This document shows, piece after piece, positions 43,289-50,468 of a DNA stretch of 64,000 nucleotides (its first letter is position 1; each line of letters begins with the position of its first letter). The stretch comes from Acrocarpospora catenulata (lineage in GTDB: Bacteria > Actinomycetota > Actinomycetes > Streptosporangiales > Streptosporangiaceae). Position numbers and translations under genes: made by a program. The stretch covers positions 1-64,000 of the forward strand of contig NZ_JAHCST010000040.1 in assembly GCF_018476525.1 (NCBI RefSeq). Direction: 5' to 3'. The notes beneath the pieces were generated by a model. The model saw only the letters and a program-made list of their open reading frames with translations, was not told the DNA's origin and did no database searches.

Positions 43289-44508
43289 GCCGCGACCCTG
43301 CCCAGGTAGGCCTCGGCTCGGCCGGCGTCCATGAACCAGTCGGCGTAGTCGGCCGGGTCGTCGAAGCCGTTGACGAATCGGGAGGCGATCTCCGGATGTT
43401 GTCCGGCGGCGCCCAGGAGCGCCAGGTGGTGGGGTTCGGCCGGCGCCAGCAGGGCGTTGGTCCAGTTCGTGACGTGCTGGGCCTGCGTCCAGAAGAGGTC
43501 GAAGGTCCGCCGCATCCAGTCCGCGTCGAACGGCTGCGCGCCCCGCTCCACGATGGCCCGCAGGTAGGTGGCGGCGCACTTGGCGGCGTTGTTGCTGCCC
43601 TGCCCGGTGATCGGGTCGTTGAGTACCACGACGTCGGCGACGCCGAGCACCGGTGCGCCGGAGGGCAGAACGGCGACAGGACGGCGAACCGTGGGGGCGA
43701 AGCGGCCGGTCAGGACCGCGTTGGCGTCGGTGAGCTCGATCCCGGCGCAGCGCTCGGCCTCCCACGGGAAGAAGGTTTCCAGGATCTGGCGGCTGCGCGC
43801 CAGATGCTCGGCGGGGCCGCGCACGTCGCCCCAGCAGTCCATGGGACCGCCTGGCACGCCCTCGAACACCATGATCTCGCAGGGGCCGGTGTGCGTGAGC
43901 GCGGGGAAGACGAAGTACTCGCCCACACCGGGGAGCAGATTGAAGCAGACCGCCGAGTGATCGGGGCGGGGGGCGAGACCGTTGACGTAGGTGACCGCCA
44001 GCGCGCGCTGCGGAGCGGCGTACGGGGAGCGTGCGGGGTCCCGCTCGAAGAGCGAGGCGATCTCGCCCTTCCCCGCGGCGACGAGGACCAGGTCGTACCG
44101 GGCGGCATAGCTCTCCAGGTCCTCCGGGGTGACGTCGTGCAGGACGAGCTTGCCGCCGAGCCGTTCGAACTCGCCCAGCCAGGCCGGCATCTTCAGCCGC
44201 TGGTCGACCGAGCGGGCCGGGACGTCCAGCCGCGCCGCCCAGTCGAGTGCTTTGCCGCCCTCCGGGCTCGGAACCGTGAGCGCGATGCCCTCGATGGGCG
44301 GGCAGAGGTCGGCCCACCAGTCCAGGCCGAGCTCACGCTCATGGGCCTGCGCGGTGCCGAACATGGCCTGGCCGGACATCACCCGGCCGTCGCGGATCGC
44401 CTCGGGGGTGCGGTTGGAGACCACGGTGACGTCGTAGCCGTGCTGGAGCAGGCCGATGGCCAGGTGGAGGCCGGCCTGGCCGGCGCCGACGATGAGGATG
44501 TCGCGCAT
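43285..44508 (-). CDS. Styrene/indole monooxygenase-like FAD oxygenase (StyA family)
   Basis: The 407-residue single-component oxygenase has the N-terminal FAD site ILIVGAGQAGLHLAIGL, the StyA-type block VMSGQAMFGTAQAHERELGLDWW, and LNDPITGQGSNNAAKCAATYL late in the protein. The family epoxidises styrene or indole using reduced FAD from a partner reductase, here encoded immediately downstream. No downstream styrene oxide isomerase is present, so indole or another aryl alkene may be the real substrate. It is preceded by an AraC gene in the same direction (102-bp gap). Confidence 0.87.
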   Translation of the reverse strand: MRDILIVGAGQAGLHLAIGLLQHGYDVTVVSNRTPEAIRDGRVMSGQAMFGTAQAHERELGLDWWADLCPPIEGIALTVPSPEGGKALDWAARLDVPARSVDQRLKMPAWLGEFERLGGKLVLHDVTPEDLESYAARYDLVLVAAGKGEIASLFERDPARSPYAAPQRALAVTYVNGLAPRPDHSAVCFNLLPGVGEYFVFPALTHTGPCEIMVFEGVPGGPMDCWGDVRGPAEHLARSRQILETFFPWEAERCAGIELTDANAVLTGRFAPTVRRPVAVLPSGAPVLGVADVVVLNDPITGQGSNNAAKCAATYLRAIVERGAQPFDADWMRRTFDLFWTQAQHVTNWTNALLAPAEPHHLALLGAAGQHPEIASRFVNGFDDPADYADWFMDAGRAEAYLGRVAA

Positions 44509-44610
44509 GGTGGTGTGTTCCTTCGGTGTCAGGAGTGGAGGTTGCTTTCGGCGCCTGACAAGAAAGGTACGGCCGGCGCGTCCGCCCGAGCCATCCGCTG
44601 AGCGCGGATC

Positions 44611-45630
44611 TCATCCACCTGACGCCGAACCCCTGCGCAACGTCTCCGACGGCGGCAGCCCGTACCTCTCGCGGTACTGGGCGGCGAAACGTCCCTGGTG
44701 CAGGAAGCCCCATCGGGCGGCCACCGTGGTCACCGTGGCCCTGGCGGGATCGGCCATCCTGAGCTCGTCGTGCACCCGCGCCAGCCGTACCTGCCTGAGG
44801 TAGGCCATCGGGGTCAGGCCGAGATGCGCGCGGAAACCCTCCTGGAGAGAGCGGCTGCTGACCGCGACGGCGCCGGCGATGTCGGAGGTGGTGAGCGGGA
44901 GATGCGCGTGCCCTTCGGTGAACTCCATCGCCCGGCGCACGACCTTCGGCAGCGCGGCCGGCCTGGGCGCCGTCAGCCGCTCCAGGTAGTTGGAGGGCTG
45001 CATGGTCAGCAGCAGGGTGATCAGGGCGTTCTCCAGGTGCGCGATGGCCAGCGGATGGCCGGTCAGCCCGTCGTCGCGTTCGGCCTCTCTGACGAGCAGG
45101 TCGGCCATGTCCCGCCAGGACCGGGTCCAGCCCGTCGTCAGGTCCACGCCGAGGTCGAAGACGACCGGACCGTTGAGCTGTTCGCCGAGCATCTGCTCCA
45201 GTGAGCGCTCGATAGCGGTGCGCTCGAACTTGATCAACAACTGGGGGCAGCCGGCGGCCCAGCGCATGTCGAGGTGGCGGGTCGGCGAGGGCAGCGCGGC
45301 CAGCGACGGGGTGGAGACGATCTCCTTGTCGCCGGCGCGGATCAAGCTGCGGCCGGTGAGCGGGATCATGACCAGGAAGAATGTGTCGAGGTCGCCTGGT
45401 TCGATGTGCACGTCGGCCCCGTAGTCGAGGTAACTGACGCGGACCGAGCCGAGCTGGACGGAGTTGAACCGGGCTGACAGCAGATCCGCATCCCCGGCCA
45501 GGTCCAGCCGATGTGGGCAGAACACCTTGGCAACCTCGCCACGGACCTCGTCGAGGTCGGAGCTGGCGAAGACGGCACGATTGCTGAGGAGCACACCAGA
45601 TGATCGCTGTTCTCGACCCCGGTGTTCCAT
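44611..45630 (-). CDS. AraC family regulator of the StyA-like operon
   Basis: The 339-residue regulator has an N-terminal AraC-binding-like domain and a C-terminal double HTH (LTTSDIAGAVAVSSRSLQEGF and VTTVAARWGFLHQGRFAAQYRERYG). I chose ATG 45630; the frame extends 12 codons upstream without a ribosome site. It is similar in architecture to the AraC protein at 58247, and each sits by an oxygenase set. It likely activates the StyA-like genes in response to an aromatic ligand. Confidence 0.85.
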   Translation of the reverse strand: MEHRGREQRSSGVLLSNRAVFASSDLDEVRGEVAKVFCPHRLDLAGDADLLSARFNSVQLGSVRVSYLDYGADVHIEPGDLDTFFLVMIPLTGRSLIRAGDKEIVSTPSLAALPSPTRHLDMRWAAGCPQLLIKFERTAIERSLEQMLGEQLNGPVVFDLGVDLTTGWTRSWRDMADLLVREAERDDGLTGHPLAIAHLENALITLLLTMQPSNYLERLTAPRPAALPKVVRRAMEFTEGHAHLPLTTSDIAGAVAVSSRSLQEGFRAHLGLTPMAYLRQVRLARVHDELRMADPARATVTTVAARWGFLHQGRFAAQYRERYGLPPSETLRRGSASGG

Positions 45631-45709
45631 GCAAAAGGACGCACAAGAGACCCTGCACCGCGTCAAAACGCGGCCACGATGGCCGGCGTTCGTGGCGAGG
45701 TCTTGGCCG

Positions 45710-46348
45710 TTAGGCCGGGTGGTCCGCGAAGAGCATGGTGGAAGCGGTCTGGCGGCACCAGTCGCGCCATTGCTGGGGTGTCCATCCGTACTCGCCGACG
45801 AGGGTCTGGTAGCTGGCAGGTCCCATGAGCATGAGCAGGATGTCGGTGGCCTGCTGTCGAGTCAGTCCAGGCTGTAGTGGTGCCTTCGCGGAGAGATGGT
45901 CGATGAACTGGGTCCAGGACTCCCGGCGTAGGTGTTCGTTGTGGGCGCGGATGCGGGCGGGTTCCGGGTCGTGGGAGGCTGCCTTGACGTAGTCGTCCAG
46001 GGGGGCGGTGCGGGCCAGCACGGCTGCGACGGCGTCGATGAGGATGCGCAGCGCTTCGTCGAGTTCCGGGGCGGCCATCATGGCCGCATACCAGGGCTGG
46101 TGCTCCGGTGGTGCGTCGGCGTCGCCGATGACCGCTCGTTCGTAGACGTTCTGCAGCAGTTCGGCCTTGGTCCGGAACGTGAAGTACAGGGTTTGTACGG
46201 CGACGCCTGCCTCCGCGGCGATGTCGGCCATCGTCGTCGCCGGGTAGCCCCGCTGGGTGAACAGCCGGTAGGCGGCATCGATCATCCGCGCCCTGGTCTG
46301 CGCCACCTTTTCCTGACGTTGTTGCCGTCCGGTCTTGACCTCGCCCAT
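45710..46348 (-). CDS. TetR family regulator
   Basis: The 212-residue repressor has HTH TTMADIAAEAGVAVQTLYFTF at about residues 40-60 and a helical ligand domain ending in TMLFADHPA. It is divergent from the cupin-epimerase pair. Between the two starts lies a triple CACTAGTG operator (46375-46404). GGGAG abuts the ATG at 46348. It should repress its own gene and the cupin-epimerase operon until a ligand binds. Confidence 0.87.
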   Translation of the reverse strand: MGEVKTGRQQRQEKVAQTRARMIDAAYRLFTQRGYPATTMADIAAEAGVAVQTLYFTFRTKAELLQNVYERAVIGDADAPPEHQPWYAAMMAAPELDEALRILIDAVAAVLARTAPLDDYVKAASHDPEPARIRAHNEHLRRESWTQFIDHLSAKAPLQPGLTRQQATDILLMLMGPASYQTLVGEYGWTPQQWRDWCRQTASTMLFADHPA

Positions 46349-46374
46349 CTCCCGGCAAACAATACTGGACAACT

Positions 46375-46404
46375 CACTAGTGGCATCACTAGTGGAACCA
46401 CTAG
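46375..46404. promoter_or_regulatory. Triple CACTAG operator for the TetR regulator
   Basis: CACTAGTG occurs at 46375-46382 and 46387-46394, followed by CACTAGCG at 46399-46406, a strict 12-bp period. Two are perfect 8-bp palindromes. They lie 27-50 bp from the TetR start and 21-52 bp from the cupin start. Confidence 0.75.
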
Positions 46405-46426
46405 CGAAATATTTGGGAGGTTGACG

Positions 46427-46918
46427 ATGAGTGTTGCGGCGGTGATCTCCGCCGGCGAGGGCGACGCGGTTCCCGCGCTCGGCATGGCGATGAAGGTGCG
46501 CCAACGCCACCTCGATGGGCTGTTCGTCGTGGAGGCGGTGATCGACCCTGATGTGATGATCTTTCCGCACACTCACTCCCGGGAGGACGAGTGTTCGTAC
46601 CTGCTCTCCGGTGAACTGACGTACCTGATCGGCGACGACGTGCGGGTGGCGGTCGAGGGGTCTTACGTGGTGCGGCCGCGTGGCATGCGGCACGCCTTCT
46701 GGAACGCGACCGGAACGCCGGCGCGAATCATCGAGATGCACACGCCCGCTACCTTCGATGGCTTCTACGACCGGGTGGGCGCCATCCTCACCGGGTACGG
46801 TCTGGACACGGCCCAAGGACGAGCGGCGTTCGACGAGTTGAGCACCGAGTACGGCCTCGTCCAGCACTGGGACCTGATCCCCGAGCTGAACGACCGGTAC
46901 GGGATTGGCCGACGATGA
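46427..46918 (+). CDS. Cupin-domain protein
   Basis: The 163-residue protein has a classic cupin: PHTHSREDECSYLLSGELTYLIG (H-x-H...E, G(X)5HXH-like first motif) and RPRGMRHAFWNATGTPARIIEMHTP (second motif). ATG 46427 has GGGAGG six bases upstream. Probably a metal-dependent small-molecule enzyme or binding protein working with the epimerase that follows (ATGA overlap). Substrate unknown. Confidence 0.85.
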   Translation: MSVAAVISAGEGDAVPALGMAMKVRQRHLDGLFVVEAVIDPDVMIFPHTHSREDECSYLLSGELTYLIGDDVRVAVEGSYVVRPRGMRHAFWNATGTPARIIEMHTPATFDGFYDRVGAILTGYGLDTAQGRAAFDELSTEYGLVQHWDLIPELNDRYGIGRR

Positions 46919-47925
46919 GCACGATCTTCGTCACCGGCGGGTCCGGGTTCATCGGCGCCGCGCTGCTCCCCGCGCTGAGCGCCGCCGGCCACCGCACCAT
47001 CGCGCTGGCCCGCAGCGACCAGGCGGCCGACCGTTTCACCGCACTCGGCGCCACCCCGGTACGTGCCGACCTGTCCGGCCAGGACGCCCTGGCACACGCC
47101 CTGGCCGGCTGTGACGCGGTGATCCACGCTGCCGCGCGGATGCACGGCGGACGTCCCGCCGACTTCCACCGCGACAACGTCGCCGGCACCCGCAACCTGC
47201 TGGCCGCCGCACGATCCGCCGGGGTAAGCCGGTTCGTCCACCTTGGCGCGGCCGGCTGCCTCGTCGGCGGCCGTCATCCGATCCTCGACGCTGACGAGTC
47301 ATGGTCACTGCACCAGCCCCGCTACTCGCCGTACCTGACCACCAAGACGATCAGCGACCAGGAGGTGCGCCGCGCCAACGCCACCGGTTTCACCACATGC
47401 GTGATCCGTCCCGGCTGGGTGTGGGGCGACGGTGACCCGATGTTCGAACAGATCGCCGCCGCCGCACTCGACGGCAAAATGGTGCTCATCGACGGTGGCC
47501 GGCACCCCGTTGTCACCTCACACCGGGACAACACCATCCGCGGCGTCCTCGCCGCCCTCGACCACGGCGCCGGAGGCGAGGCCTACTACGTGTTCGACGA
47601 CGAGACCAGCACCATCGGCGAGTTCCTTACCGCGCTGCTGCGCACTCGGGAACTGCCGCCCCCGGTCCGCAGCATCCCGTACCCTCTGGCGCGGGCCGCG
47701 GCGAACGCCATGGAGTTCACCCATCGGCTTCTGCGTCGGCCCGGTGAGCCCCCGATCACCCGCCTGCTCGTCGAATTCAACGGCCGCCCCTTCGTCATCA
47801 CCGATCGCAAGGCCCGCATCGAACTCGGCTACCGTCCCCTCACCACCCGCGCCGAAGGCCTCGCCCGCATGCGCGCCGTCGAACCATCACCCCAGGTCAG
47901 GGCGGACACGCCTCATGACGTCTGA
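46915..47925 (+). CDS. NAD-dependent epimerase/dehydratase (extended SDR)
   Basis: The 336-residue Rossmann enzyme has MSTIFVTGGSGFIGAALLP (GxxGxxG). The YxxxK position appears as YSPYLTTK, and IRPGWVWGDGDPMF marks substrate-side motifs. The family acts on nucleotide sugars, 3-beta-hydroxysteroids or flavonoid-like ketones. The combination with a TetR regulator and cupin suggests detoxification or steroid-like metabolism, but this is open. It overlaps the cupin stop by 4 bp. Confidence 0.87.
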   Translation: MSTIFVTGGSGFIGAALLPALSAAGHRTIALARSDQAADRFTALGATPVRADLSGQDALAHALAGCDAVIHAAARMHGGRPADFHRDNVAGTRNLLAAARSAGVSRFVHLGAAGCLVGGRHPILDADESWSLHQPRYSPYLTTKTISDQEVRRANATGFTTCVIRPGWVWGDGDPMFEQIAAAALDGKMVLIDGGRHPVVTSHRDNTIRGVLAALDHGAGGEAYYVFDDETSTIGEFLTALLRTRELPPPVRSIPYPLARAAANAMEFTHRLLRRPGEPPITRLLVEFNGRPFVITDRKARIELGYRPLTTRAEGLARMRAVEPSPQVRADTPHDV

Positions 47926-47950
47926 CACACGGGAGGAAACGACTGCGAAG

Positions 47951-48066
47951 CGCTGGCTCGCCATTCAGATCCGCGCCGATGACGGAATCGAAACCTACGC
48001 GGAGGTCCGCATCACCGGCTAGGCTCCTGCCGACCTGACCGCGATGATCCTGGGCCGGTTCCCGCA
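47951..48066 (+). pseudogene. Broken copy of the 41882 gene
   Basis: Translation gives IRADDGIETYAEVRITG, a TAG stop, then APADLTAMILGRFP, matching IRADSGNETYAAIRITGS and LTAMILGRVPG of the gene at 41882. Nothing of its 5' part or 3' end remains. Like the parent gene it is followed by an rnpB 3'-end repeat (146 bp away). The rest of 47926-48370 holds no supported gene. Confidence 0.8.
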
Positions 48067-48211
48067 CAGAGTCAGGTCAGCCGGGGGAGCAGCGAGCCAT
48101 GCCTGATCGCGAGCCGACGATCCCGTCAACTCCGTCGCTTGTGATCAAGCTGACTGGCTGTGAACCTGCCTTCTGTTCGCAAGACCCCAGGTCATGGGCT
48201 CGTGGAATTTG

Positions 48212-48240
48212 AACCCGGCCCACGGGCTGACTCGTCCGCC
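48212..48240. repeat. rnpB 3'-end repeat, copy 3
   Basis: AACCCGGCCCACGGGCTGAC and the following CTCGTCCGCC match the rnpB end with four differences in 29. The 41 bp before it also match the region before copy 4 but not rnpB, so copies 3 and 4 share a common source. Confidence 0.7.
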
Positions 48241-48370
48241 TTTGTACCTTCTGGTCAGGGACTCCTTTGATCGCTAACTTGCTGAGTTGGCGCCCCGCTG
48301 TCTGCGCGATCACCGAGTGGAGTTGTTCAATCTCATCCCGATGGGCTGGCAGTAGCTTGCTGTCAAAGTT

Positions 48371-48382
48371 AAGGCTAGCCTT
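48371..48382. promoter_or_regulatory. Palindromic operator of the HigBA-like pair
   Basis: AAGGCTAGCCTT is a perfect 12-bp palindrome located 8-19 bp before the GGGAGGA ribosome site of the toxin gene. This fits autoregulation by the HTH antitoxin. Confidence 0.65.
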
Positions 48383-48411
48383 GAATTCGGGAGGACCTCG
48401 TGGCGTAGACG

Positions 48412-48765
48412 GTGAAGGTCACAGACGAGTACGCCGCCTGGTTCGGCACGCTCATCAAGGAGGATCTCGACTCGGCGGTTCAAGTCGCTCAAGCGGTAGC
48501 CGCGCTTCGCGAGGAGGGGCCGACGCTGGGCAGGCCGCTCGTCGACCGGCTCAAGGGCAGCTCCCTGCACCACCTCAAGGAACTGCGTCCGGGATCACGT
48601 GGGCGTTCGGAGATCAGGATCATCTTCGCCTTCGATCCCACCCGGGCGGCGCTGCTGTTGCTTGGTGGTGACAAGGCGGGGAACTGGGAACGGTGGTACA
48701 AGGAAAACATCCCCCTGGCCATCCAGCTCTACATTGACTACACCAGCGACGAAGAAGCGGAGTGA
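48412..48765 (+). CDS. RelE/HigB-type toxin, start region damaged
   Basis: The 117-residue protein has the phage-derived Gp49/HigB-like pattern: LKGSSLHHLKELRPGSRGRSEIRIIFAFDPTRAALLLLGGDKAG then WERWYKENIPLA, a RelE-fold mRNase. The well-spaced ribosome site GGGAGGA serves a GTG at 48400, but that frame reads GTG GCG TAG before GTG at 48412. A single TGG-to-TAG change would explain this. Translation must now restart at 48412 at poor spacing, so the toxin may be weak or silent. It is followed directly by its HTH partner. Confidence 0.8.
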   Translation: MKVTDEYAAWFGTLIKEDLDSAVQVAQAVAALREEGPTLGRPLVDRLKGSSLHHLKELRPGSRGRSEIRIIFAFDPTRAALLLLGGDKAGNWERWYKENIPLAIQLYIDYTSDEEAE

Positions 48766-48767
48766 AC

Positions 48768-49115
48768 ATGCCGAAGAGGACGCCGAGGGACTGGGCCGAC
48801 CTTGAGCGGGAGCTACACGAGGCCGGTGTCTCCCCTTCCGTGATCGAGGAAGGCGCAAGGAGGCTTCTCGCCGAAGCACGCGGTCATCAGCTTGCCGAGG
48901 CACGCAAGCACCTTGGGCTGGGACAAAAGGACGTCGCGACCATCATGGGTGTGAGCGTTTCCCGTGTCTCCCAGATCGAGCACGGTGAGGTCGCGTCTCT
49001 TGAGGTCATCGCCCGCTACGTGGAGGCGCTCGGAGCCCGCCTGGAGCTGGTCGTTGACTTCGGCGACCGAACGGTGCGCTTGCCGGTCAGCGAGAAGTCG
49101 CTGGATGCCGCCTGA
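48768..49115 (+). CDS. XRE-family HTH antitoxin (HigA-like)
   Basis: The 115-residue protein has an HTH at LGQKDVATIMGVSVSRVSQIEHGEV (about residues 51-75) and a short C-terminal VVDFGDRTVRLPV strand. ATG 48768 has GGAG five bases upstream; GTG 48762 (overlapping the toxin stop) is an alternative. Toxin-first order is that of HigBA. Its 3' half is repeated, decayed, at 62768-62961. Confidence 0.83.
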   Translation: MPKRTPRDWADLERELHEAGVSPSVIEEGARRLLAEARGHQLAEARKHLGLGQKDVATIMGVSVSRVSQIEHGEVASLEVIARYVEALGARLELVVDFGDRTVRLPVSEKSLDAA

Positions 49116-49267
49116 GCGCTGGACGACCTGGGCAAGATCGTCGTGCAAAGCGGCTCAGAAATTTGACCAAGGCAGCTGACTTCGTCCTTGAGCCCGCCAT
49201 GTCCCCTGGGTATCTGACGCATCTCCCGAATCGAGACCGCCATCTTCGCTCCAGCTGACGAGGCGAA

Positions 49268-49290
49268 GGAGGGCACATTGAGGGCATATC
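49268..49290. repeat. GAGGGCACA-type direct repeat
   Basis: GGAGGGCACATTGAGGGCAT resembles the sequence at 42577-42597 and has the form of two AGGGCA units 11 bp apart. Both copies lie within about 125 bp of an rnpB 3'-end repeat. Confidence 0.5.
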
Positions 49291-49393
49291 GCGCTGGAAG
49301 GCGTAGGCATACGATGACCAGCAATGTTGACTTTTCCGCAGTTCAGAAGCCCTTCTTTTTGCAAGATCCCAGATCATGGGCTCGCGGACTTTG

Positions 49394-49423
49394 AACCCGG
49401 CCCTACAAGCTGACTCGTCCGCC
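49394..49423. repeat. rnpB 3'-end repeat, copy 4
   Basis: It ends GACTCGTCCGCC like rnpB and is 30 nt because of one extra C/T in the centre. The upstream 41 bp (49353-49393) match those before copy 3. The next 20 bp echo the CTTCNGAG text that follows rnpB itself. Confidence 0.7.
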
Positions 49424-49438
49424 TTCAGCGCTTCTGAG

Positions 49439-49590
49439 GTGGCCGTCTTCGAAGGCGTCAACGACATCGGCGCCGCCGACACCACTGCGGTGGCCCAGTC
49501 GTAGGTCGCGGCTGACCTGATCGCGGCGTACGAGCAGATCATCCTGCGGGCGCATGCGCAGGGCATCTGCGTCTATGGTGCGACATCGAC
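49439..49590 (+). pseudogene. Remnant of an SGNH/GDSL hydrolase gene
   Basis: The frame reads AVFEGVNDIGAADTTAVAQ, a TAG stop, then ADLIAAYEQIILRAHAQ and GICVYGAT. VNDIG is the block III (Asn oxyanion residue) of SGNH esterases and the rest is its continuation. Both the N- and C-terminal parts are missing. It starts 15 bp after rnpB repeat copy 4 and is probably debris of insertion. Nothing further is supported in 49591-49676. Confidence 0.75.
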
Positions 49591-49676
49591 CGCCAGAGGC
49601 GATAGCCGACTCCGTACCGGCCAGGTTGTTCCAGCGCAGACCCCTGCCGCCGGGCTATGGCTTCAACCAACCACCC

Positions 49677-49704
49677 GGACGCCCGCCTGGGAGGGCGGGC
49701 GTCC
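49677..49704 (-). terminator. Terminator of the minus-strand catabolic operon
   Basis: A perfect 11-bp GC stem (49677-49687 with 49694-49704) and 6-nt loop stand 11 bp after the enoyl-CoA hydratase stop. Confidence 0.8.
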
Positions 49705-49715
49705 GCTACGGCCGT

Positions 49716-50468
49716 TTATCGTCCGAACATCTCGACGAACGCTTCGGCGCCCTCCCGTAGGGCGTCGTCGATGGGCTGCCCTTTGCCTCGGTAGAACAAT
49801 CGTCGGCCCACCAGGGCAGCTGCCCCGCCGGCCATTGACAGTTGGGCGTAGTGGGTGACGCGTTCGCGCAACCGCTCGCGGGGGACGACTTCGTCGATGA
49901 TGCCGAGTTCGAGTGCTCGCGCTGCCGTGAAGGGCTGGCCCGTGAGGGCGTTTGTGATCGCTGCTTTTTCCGGGACCCGGCGGGCGGCGGCGACCTGCGC
50001 GATCATGGGCCAAGTACCGAGCGCCGCCTCTATGGTGCCGAGTCTGCTGCCTTCGACCGCGATCACGATATCGGCGGCGCACACGAGTCCGAAGCCGCCA
50101 GCGAGTGCGTCGCCGTTGACGGCGGCGAGGATCGGGGTGCGTGACCGGGGGAACTGGCCGAACAGGTCGACCGCCGCCGCCGCGAACGCCTTGGCGGTGC
50201 CGGTCTCGCGCAGTTTCGGCCCGTCTGCGCCGCCGCAGAAGTACTCGCCCTCCCCGGTGATGACGATGGCGCCGGTGCCGGCGTCCTCGTCTAACTCGAC
50301 CAGAGTGCGATACAGGCGTGCCGTGAGGTCGGCGTCAAGGAGGTTCTTGGGCGGCCTGCGCAGCGTGACCCAGGCTACGCGGCCCTCTCGCCGCAGGTCG
50401 ATCGGCATGGTTGTTCCGTTCATATGTTCCTCCGGTCTTCGGCGCTGGGTGTCGGGAGCCGTGGTCAT
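49716..50468 (-). CDS. Enoyl-CoA hydratase/isomerase family protein
   Basis: The 250-residue crotonase-fold protein has GEYFCGGADGPKL and VNGDALAGGFGLVCAADIVIA (oxyanion glycine) and AALGTWPMIAQVAAARRV. The usual catalytic Glu pair of hydratases is partly altered (EAALGTWP), so the reaction may be isomerisation or hydrolysis. I kept ATG 50468 because it overlaps the previous stop as ATGA after a rare CGA codon; ATG 50423 with a perfect GGAGGAAC site is the alternative. Last gene of the operon. Confidence 0.85.
   Translation of the reverse strand: MTTAPDTQRRRPEEHMNGTTMPIDLRREGRVAWVTLRRPPKNLLDADLTARLYRTLVELDEDAGTGAIVITGEGEYFCGGADGPKLRETGTAKAFAAAAVDLFGQFPRSRTPILAAVNGDALAGGFGLVCAADIVIAVEGSRLGTIEAALGTWPMIAQVAAARRVPEKAAITNALTGQPFTAARALELGIIDEVVPRERLRERVTHYAQLSMAGGAAALVGRRLFYRGKGQPIDDALREGAEAFVEMFGR

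Noticed and set aside
48171-48240. Possible tRNA gene around copy 3 (TTTGAACCC resembles a T-loop complement)
   Set aside because: No acceptor, D-arm or anticodon-arm pairing could be built on either strand; the match to the rnpB 3' end explains the sequence better.
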